The notes below the pieces were generated by a model. The model had not been told where the DNA came from and ran no database searches. It was given only the letters and a program-made list of their open reading frames with translations. From an uncultured Oscillospiraceae bacterium (GTDB lineage Bacteria; Bacillota; Clostridia; Oscillospirales; Oscillospiraceae), in NCBI GenBank assembly GCA_934589225.1, contig CAKTNS010000062.1:1-11047 (forward strand): a DNA stretch of 11,047 nt, read 5' to 3'. Made by a program: the position numbers and the translations under genes. Shown piece after piece: positions 7,443 to 11,047 of this stretch. The stretch's first letter is position 1. Every line of letters starts with the position of its first letter.

Positions 7443-9886
7443 TCAAATCCCATCCTTTTCAGATGATCCTTGACCTTAGCCTCATACTCAGCAACGGCAG
7501 CAGACAGTTCCGGCAGGGTATCCTCATACCGCTCCACCAGCTCCACAATGCGGTTGGTCATCTGGTGGGAAGTGGTGACATACAGTGCCTTGATTCCTTC
7601 AAAGATAGTGGCATACCATTTGCGGTTCACCAGCAGATCCAGAATCTCTTCATCGGTCAGCAGGGCATATTTCCCCCGAACCTTTTCCTCCAATTCGGCG
7701 TTCATTTCCTTGACGGCCTTGTTCTGCTTGGAAAGGGAATCTGTCAAATCCACAAACTGCTTCAATGCCGCATATTCCTCTCCCTTGGGATCAGCCTTTT
7801 TCAGTGCCTTCAGACGAGCAGCGACAGACTTAGCATCCACCTTGTCCTTGTCGTTGAGGTGTTCCTTCAGATATCCCTCATCGCCGGTCTGCTCCTCCAC
7901 AAACTCGTCCAGTCTGCTCTGGGTCTCTTCGGCAATGGCCTGCGCCTCATTGATTTTCTTGCGTTCGGTGGAAAAGAATACGGACTCAATCAGTGCCCTG
8001 GGCAGCAAAACGCCCTCCCAGCCAATGACCTTTTTCTGCCCCTTTTTCTTGCCGGAGGTGTATTCCCCCATGATGTTTTCCCATGTCCGGGCGGCACCAT
8101 AGCCGTCCACCGACACAAGATAAACATCGTCGCCCATGACTTCGTGCCAGTAGGAAAGCAGCACCTCGTAGACATCGTACTTATCCACCAGCTCCAGACC
8201 ATCAAAGCAGTCAATCAACTGCTCCGACAGCTCCACGATATAGGGCTTGACTTCCGTATCTTCATCAATGCTCCGAAGGCCGGAATCTACCATCTGCATC
8301 CATGCGTCAAAGGCATTGTCGATGCGCTCGGCGTAGGCAGAAAACGCAGGGTCGTTATAGACCACATTGCGGATATCCTCTTTGGGAGTGTTCAGCCGAT
8401 AATAGCCCTTCCGCATCTGAGAAAACAGTTTGTTTTTCAGGCCGGGGAACAGCGACCAATACTTCTCCATGGAATCCACATCTGCCGCAGGAATACCGCC
8501 ATGCAGATGTCCGTCAATGTCCTGTAAATCTTCCGGGGTGGAGCTGTCAATGTAACGGGGAATATTCAGGTTATACTCGTTTTTCTTCTTGATTTCGTCA
8601 TTGTGGACAAAACGGGCATATTTGGGATCCTCTGTGATTTGCTGATTGAATGTGGTGACGATTTTATAGATGTCCCGCTCACGCAGGCGGTTCTTGTTGC
8701 CGTCCTTAACGAAGTCATGGCTGGCATCAATCATGAAGATACCCTTACGCTCGGCAGCATCAGCCTTGTCGATGATGATAATGCAGGCAGGGATGCCGGT
8801 GCCATAAAATAGGTTGGCAGGCAAGCCGATAATGCCCTTGATATAGCCCTTATCGATAATGGCTTTACGGATGGTTGCCTCTGCATTGCCACGGAACAGA
8901 ACACCGTGGGGAAGAATGACCGCAGCCTTGCCGGTGCTTTTCAAGGACTTCAAAATATGGAGCAGCCACGCAAAGTCACCGTTCTTTTCCGGCGGTCTGT
9001 CACCATAGCCATCAAAGCGGCCGTAATCCTTAAGGCCATCCGTCCAGTTTTTCAGAGAGAACGGGGGATTTGCCACTGCGAAGTCGAAGCGCTTCAACAC
9101 CTCATCATCGGTACCGTCTTCAAAGTAGTGGGGAGAGGAGAATGTATTTCCTGCTTTGATCTCACCAGCAGCCTTATTGTGCAGAACCAGGTTCATCTTG
9201 GCAAGACCGGCAGTCGTCACTTCCTTTTCCTGTCCCCAAATGGCAATCTCAAAGGGAGCTTCATCTGCTGCACGAATCAGAAGTGAACCGGAACCGCAGG
9301 CAGGGTCATACACAGAGTAACCCTCGTCGCGCTCTTTGATACTATCAATGCCGATCACTTTGGCAAGAATACGGGAAACTTCGGCCGGCGTATAGAACTG
9401 GCCCTTGCTTTTTCCGCTTTCCGTGGCGAAGTGGCGCATCAGATATTCATAGGCATCGCCAAGAATATCGTCACCACTGGCTTTGTTCTTTTTGAAATTG
9501 AATTCGTCACGCTGGAAAATGGCAATCAAGCCGGTGAGTTTATCCACCATTTCTTTGCCGCTGCCCAACTTAGCCTCATCATTGAAATGGGCATTGTCGA
9601 TCACACCACGGAGATTGTTCTCCCCAGCTTCTGCCAGCTTGGCGATGACCTTGTCCATTCCTTCACCGATATTTTTATTGCCCTTCAACGCAACCAAATC
9701 ATCGAAGCTGCCGCCTTCAGGAACCGTAATATCGGCATATTTTACGCCCTTAAACTTGTCCGTAACATATTTCACGAACAGCAGGGTCAGGATATAGTCC
9801 TTGTATTGAGAGGCATCCATGCCGCCCCTCAGCTTATCGCAGCTTGCCCAGAGGGAGCTGTACAGTTCATTTTTCTTTATAGCCAT
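7436..9886 (-). CDS. hsdM: Type I restriction-modification methyltransferase subunit (HsdM)
   Basis: The 816-residue subunit transfers methyl groups from S-adenosylmethionine to adenine N6 in the type I target. The N-terminal helical HsdM domain spans about 5-130. The catalytic domain shows GQFYTPAEV at 162-170, the SAM-binding motif DPACGSGSLL at 194-203 and the catalytic motif NPPF at 273-276. The core ends near residue 480. A C-terminal extension of over 300 residues follows, highly charged with probable coiled coil at about 630-740. This makes the protein clearly longer than the classical HsdM of about 500-530 residues; long HsdM variants of this kind are known in Firmicutes, and I see no sign of a second enzyme in the extension. 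It is the first gene of the operon, and hsdS starts inside its last codons. The ribosome binding site is poor (GTGTGGAA), and no clear promoter lies in the roughly 60 bases upstream. Confidence 0.96.
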   Translation of the reverse strand: MAIKKNELYSSLWASCDKLRGGMDASQYKDYILTLLFVKYVTDKFKGVKYADITVPEGGSFDDLVALKGNKNIGEGMDKVIAKLAEAGENNLRGVIDNAHFNDEAKLGSGKEMVDKLTGLIAIFQRDEFNFKKNKASGDDILGDAYEYLMRHFATESGKSKGQFYTPAEVSRILAKVIGIDSIKERDEGYSVYDPACGSGSLLIRAADEAPFEIAIWGQEKEVTTAGLAKMNLVLHNKAAGEIKAGNTFSSPHYFEDGTDDEVLKRFDFAVANPPFSLKNWTDGLKDYGRFDGYGDRPPEKNGDFAWLLHILKSLKSTGKAAVILPHGVLFRGNAEATIRKAIIDKGYIKGIIGLPANLFYGTGIPACIIIIDKADAAERKGIFMIDASHDFVKDGNKNRLRERDIYKIVTTFNQQITEDPKYARFVHNDEIKKKNEYNLNIPRYIDSSTPEDLQDIDGHLHGGIPAADVDSMEKYWSLFPGLKNKLFSQMRKGYYRLNTPKEDIRNVVYNDPAFSAYAERIDNAFDAWMQMVDSGLRSIDEDTEVKPYIVELSEQLIDCFDGLELVDKYDVYEVLLSYWHEVMGDDVYLVSVDGYGAARTWENIMGEYTSGKKKGQKKVIGWEGVLLPRALIESVFFSTERKKINEAQAIAEETQSRLDEFVEEQTGDEGYLKEHLNDKDKVDAKSVAARLKALKKADPKGEEYAALKQFVDLTDSLSKQNKAVKEMNAELEEKVRGKYALLTDEEILDLLVNRKWYATIFEGIKALYVTTSHQMTNRIVELVERYEDTLPELSAAVAEYEAKVKDHLKRMGFEW

Positions 9887-9945
9887 GTTCTATTCCACAC
9901 TTTTTTATAAATAATTGCAGCCCAAGTCCGCATCAGATCCATGCA

Positions 9946-10058
9946 TCACGCCACCAGTGCTCTCAGCACAGCAACGATCTGACCATACTCGATACCCGCG
10001 GCGTAAGCGGATTGTTTCCGGTATTTTTCCCACATAGCATTCAGGCATATTGCACTGC
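9946..10058 (-). pseudogene. C-terminal remnant of an AbiEii-type nucleotidyltransferase toxin
   Basis: Directly after the AbiEi stop, in a different frame, about 36 codons end at TGA 9946-9948. They include MWEKYRKQSAYAAGIEYGQI. The pattern W-x-x-Y-x-K, then YA-x-x-I and a final amphipathic helix resembles the extreme C-terminus of AbiEii/AbiGii toxins as I know them from gut Clostridia. An intact AbiEii has roughly 250-300 residues and normally starts at or overlapping the AbiEi stop. Here nearly the whole toxin, including the nucleotidyltransferase active site, is missing. This is best explained by an internal deletion. Identification rests on a short stretch and on gene order. A longer frame (9946-10218) runs on into abiEi out of frame, and that part is only a shadow. 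Confidence 0.6.
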
Positions 10059-10652
10059 TCACAGAAGTACTTCCAAATACTGATGCAGAATATTTGACAC
10101 CCGCATCTTTTTTGCGTATGTGTTCAGCTTGTTCAAATCTTTCCTGGGACTGGCCGCATACAGTTTCAGCGCCGCAAGGAATGTCTCCGTCCCCATTTTG
10201 TTGCGGCTGCGGACACAATCGCAGATCGTTCGTTCCAGATCATATGCAGGGACAATATTTCCGGCAGGGGTCTTCAGAGCCGTTTTCCCAAGGGTAAACA
10301 GCTCCGGTTTGATGTAGTATACCTTGCACTCTGATTTGATGGCAGCAGAGGGAATGCAACCGGATGGGGCCGTTACCGTATGTTCAAATGGTGTCCGGTC
10401 GGAAATGCCATGCAGATACAAAGCCGTTTCGTGGGAGAAGATAATATTCTCAGAGCGTTTGCTGATAGACAGCAGCTCATCGGGAAGATCGTCCGGAAGA
10501 ATGTACTGCCCTTTTACAATACGCTGGATCCGGTTTTCTTTGCAAAGCTTATAGAGCATCGCTTTTGAGATTCCATGCTGCGCCGCAACCTTCGTTTGAA
10601 TGATCCCTCCATGCTCCTTTGCAATGGCTGCCAGTTCCGTCATGTAGTCCAT
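10059..10652 (-). CDS. abiEi: AbiEi-family antitoxin / transcriptional regulator
   Basis: The 197-residue protein has the AbiEi layout. An N-terminal winged helix-turn-helix spans about 5-55 (GGIIQTKVAAQHGISKAMLY, then RIVKGQYILP). It is followed by the antitoxin domain with FSHETALYLHGISDRTP at 72-88 and AYDLERTICD at 136-145, and it ends in the typical QYLEVLL. Known AbiEi proteins bind their own promoter through the winged helix and neutralise the AbiEii toxin. The ORF is complete and seems functional, but its partner is only a C-terminal stub, so it is an orphan antitoxin here. The first ATG (MDYM) is preceded by GAGGTGAGGAA, and a strong promoter lies just upstream. It may still repress its own promoter, and thereby possibly affect the downstream hsd operon. 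It could also protect the cell from a related toxin elsewhere. Confidence 0.88.
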   Translation of the reverse strand: MDYMTELAAIAKEHGGIIQTKVAAQHGISKAMLYKLCKENRIQRIVKGQYILPDDLPDELLSISKRSENIIFSHETALYLHGISDRTPFEHTVTAPSGCIPSAAIKSECKVYYIKPELFTLGKTALKTPAGNIVPAYDLERTICDCVRSRNKMGTETFLAALKLYAASPRKDLNKLNTYAKKMRVSNILHQYLEVLL

Positions 10653-10683
10653 TTCCTCACCTCACTTACAGCAATCTGATAAT

Positions 10684-10712
10684 ACTATAGTCGGAATTAT
10701 GATAAAAGTCAA
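10684..10712 (-). promoter_or_regulatory. Strong sigma70-type promoter of abiEi, possibly of the hsd operon
   Basis: The minus strand shows TTGACT (10707-10712) and TATAGT (10684-10689) with a 17-base spacer. The predicted transcription start is near 10677, about 25 bases before the abiEi ATG. It is the best promoter in the right half of the window. No clear terminator lies between abiEi and hsdM, so it may also feed the restriction operon. Confidence 0.75.
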
Positions 10713-10768
10713 CAGCGCATTGATCCAATTTCGTAATTCTTCATATATTATTACGACCAAAGTCAACA
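10705..10768. repeat. Pair of 10-bp direct repeats around the abiEi -35 region
   Basis: AAAGTCAACA occurs at 10705-10714, overlapping the -35 box, and again at 10759-10768. The two copies are 54 bases apart. The upstream copy also contains TTGACT on the minus strand but has no good -10 at normal spacing, so it is more likely a regulator site or old duplication than a second promoter. Confidence 0.35.
10731..10756. repeat. 7-bp inverted repeat upstream of the abiEi promoter, candidate operator
   Basis: TCGTAAT (10731-10737) and ATTACGA (10750-10756) are perfect reverse complements separated by 12 AT-rich bases, about 20-45 bases upstream of the -35 box. AbiEi proteins are known to bind inverted repeats near their promoters, so this is a candidate operator. 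A 7-bp match can arise by chance in AT-rich DNA. Confidence 0.35.
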
Positions 10769-10894
10769 TGCGATTTCCTATAGAACTTTTTTACATTTGA
10801 TTTATTCCAGCGGGTGAAGTGCTATCAGCGTACAAATCGTTCCTCCTATCATACATTCCTATGCAGCACGCAGATCAGGAAATAACGACAGCAC

Positions 10895-10920
10895 GCCCAC
10901 CGGTCAATTGATCGGTGGGC
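10895..10920. repeat. 26-bp near-perfect palindrome (hairpin)
   Basis: GCCCACCG (10895-10902) pairs with CGGTGGGC (10913-10920), and the inner ten bases continue the symmetry with a single G-T mismatch. The GC-rich outer stem would form a stable hairpin on either strand. It lies about 20 bases past the stop of the right-edge gene. Neither flank carries a proper T-run, so it is at best an imperfect terminator for that gene. It could also be a protein-binding palindrome or an element end. Confidence 0.6.
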
Positions 10921-10942
10921 TACAATATTTCGCTGCTGAATT

Positions 10943-11047
10943 TCATCTTTTATTATCCAACTTTTTTGGCTTTTGGCGTTCTCTGATACAGAGTTCTTCA
11001 TTGATCTTGATAATGATCAGTACCATAATTTTCTGTAATTCTGCGTA
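10943..11047 (-). CDS. C-terminal end of an unidentified protein entering from the right edge
   Basis: The minus strand is open from the window edge to TGA at 10943-10945, giving 34 residues. They start with a hydrophobic-amphipathic helix (LQKIMVLIIIKINEEL) and finish with a charged, lysine- and arginine-rich tail (RERQKPKKLDNKR). The composition looks like a genuine protein C-terminus, and a hairpin follows it. I do not recognise the family, and the upstream part is outside the window. Confidence 0.4.
   Translation of the reverse strand, partial: YAELQKIMVLIIIKINEELCIRERQKPKKLDNKR

Noticed and set aside
7391..8527. 378-codon open frame on the plus strand
   Set aside because: It is fully antisense to hsdM, whose motifs and length are unambiguous. 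The frame lacks recognisable domains and a convincing ribosome binding site.
9431..9910. 159-codon open frame on the plus strand over the hsdM start
   Set aside because: Antisense to the conserved HsdM N-terminus, with no supporting motifs.
9946..10218. Complete 90-residue minus-strand gene
   Set aside because: The upstream two thirds overlap abiEi out of frame. Only the last roughly 36 codons, beyond the abiEi stop, look like real protein, so it was called a toxin remnant.
10770..10860. Short minus-strand peptide after an AGGAGG site near 10842, starting with TTG
   Set aside because: Only about 14 codons (YADSTSPAGINQM) with a rare start and no evidence of conservation. It is too short to call, though the ribosome binding site is good.
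1..11047. CRISPR arrays, tRNA or rRNA genes, insertion sequences
   Set aside because: No regularly spaced repeats, RNA gene signatures or transposase motifs were seen on reading both strands.

Overview
The window looks like a piece of a bacterial defence island, probably from a gut-type Clostridia/Bacillota chromosome. Supporting signs are strong AGGAGG-type ribosome binding sites, TTGACT/TATAGT-type promoters, an AbiEi protein of the Firmicutes style and mixed GC content. The species cannot be named from the sequence. Every gene supported here lies on the minus strand, so transcription runs from the right edge to the left.

Layout, in order of transcription. At the right edge (10943-11047) is the C-terminal end of an unidentified protein, followed by a 26-bp near-perfect palindrome (10895-10920). 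Next is an intergenic region with a strong promoter, then an AbiEi-family antitoxin gene (10059-10652). Its expected partner, the AbiEii nucleotidyltransferase toxin, is reduced to a remnant of about 36 C-terminal codons (9946-10058). About 60 bp further on starts a tightly packed five-gene operon: hsdM (7436-9886), hsdS (6180-7442), a 579-residue protein with a C-terminal HEPN RNase-like domain (4423-6162), hsdR (1294-4419) and a YgjP/SprT-type zinc metallopeptidase (581-1294). Junctions are 7-bp overlap, 17-bp gap, 3-bp gap and 1-bp overlap. After a 307-bp intergenic region with its own promoter, the window ends inside a MntA-like minimal nucleotidyltransferase gene (1-273).

How the genes work together: HsdM, HsdS and HsdR form a complete, apparently intact type I restriction-modification system. 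HsdS has two target-recognition domains, HsdM has the methyltransferase motifs, and HsdR has a PD-ExK nuclease plus a superfamily 2 helicase motor. The HEPN gene lies between hsdS and hsdR, the place where the anticodon nuclease gene prrC sits in the E. coli prr locus. Unlike PrrC, the protein shows no ABC-ATPase motifs. The most interesting hypothesis is that it is a second-line RNase that acts when restriction is blocked. The HEPN gene and the variable parts of hsdS look more AT-rich than hsdM and hsdR, which suggests modular acquisition. Loss of the AbiEii toxin leaves an orphan antitoxin whose promoter is the nearest clear promoter upstream of hsdM and may now drive the whole operon.
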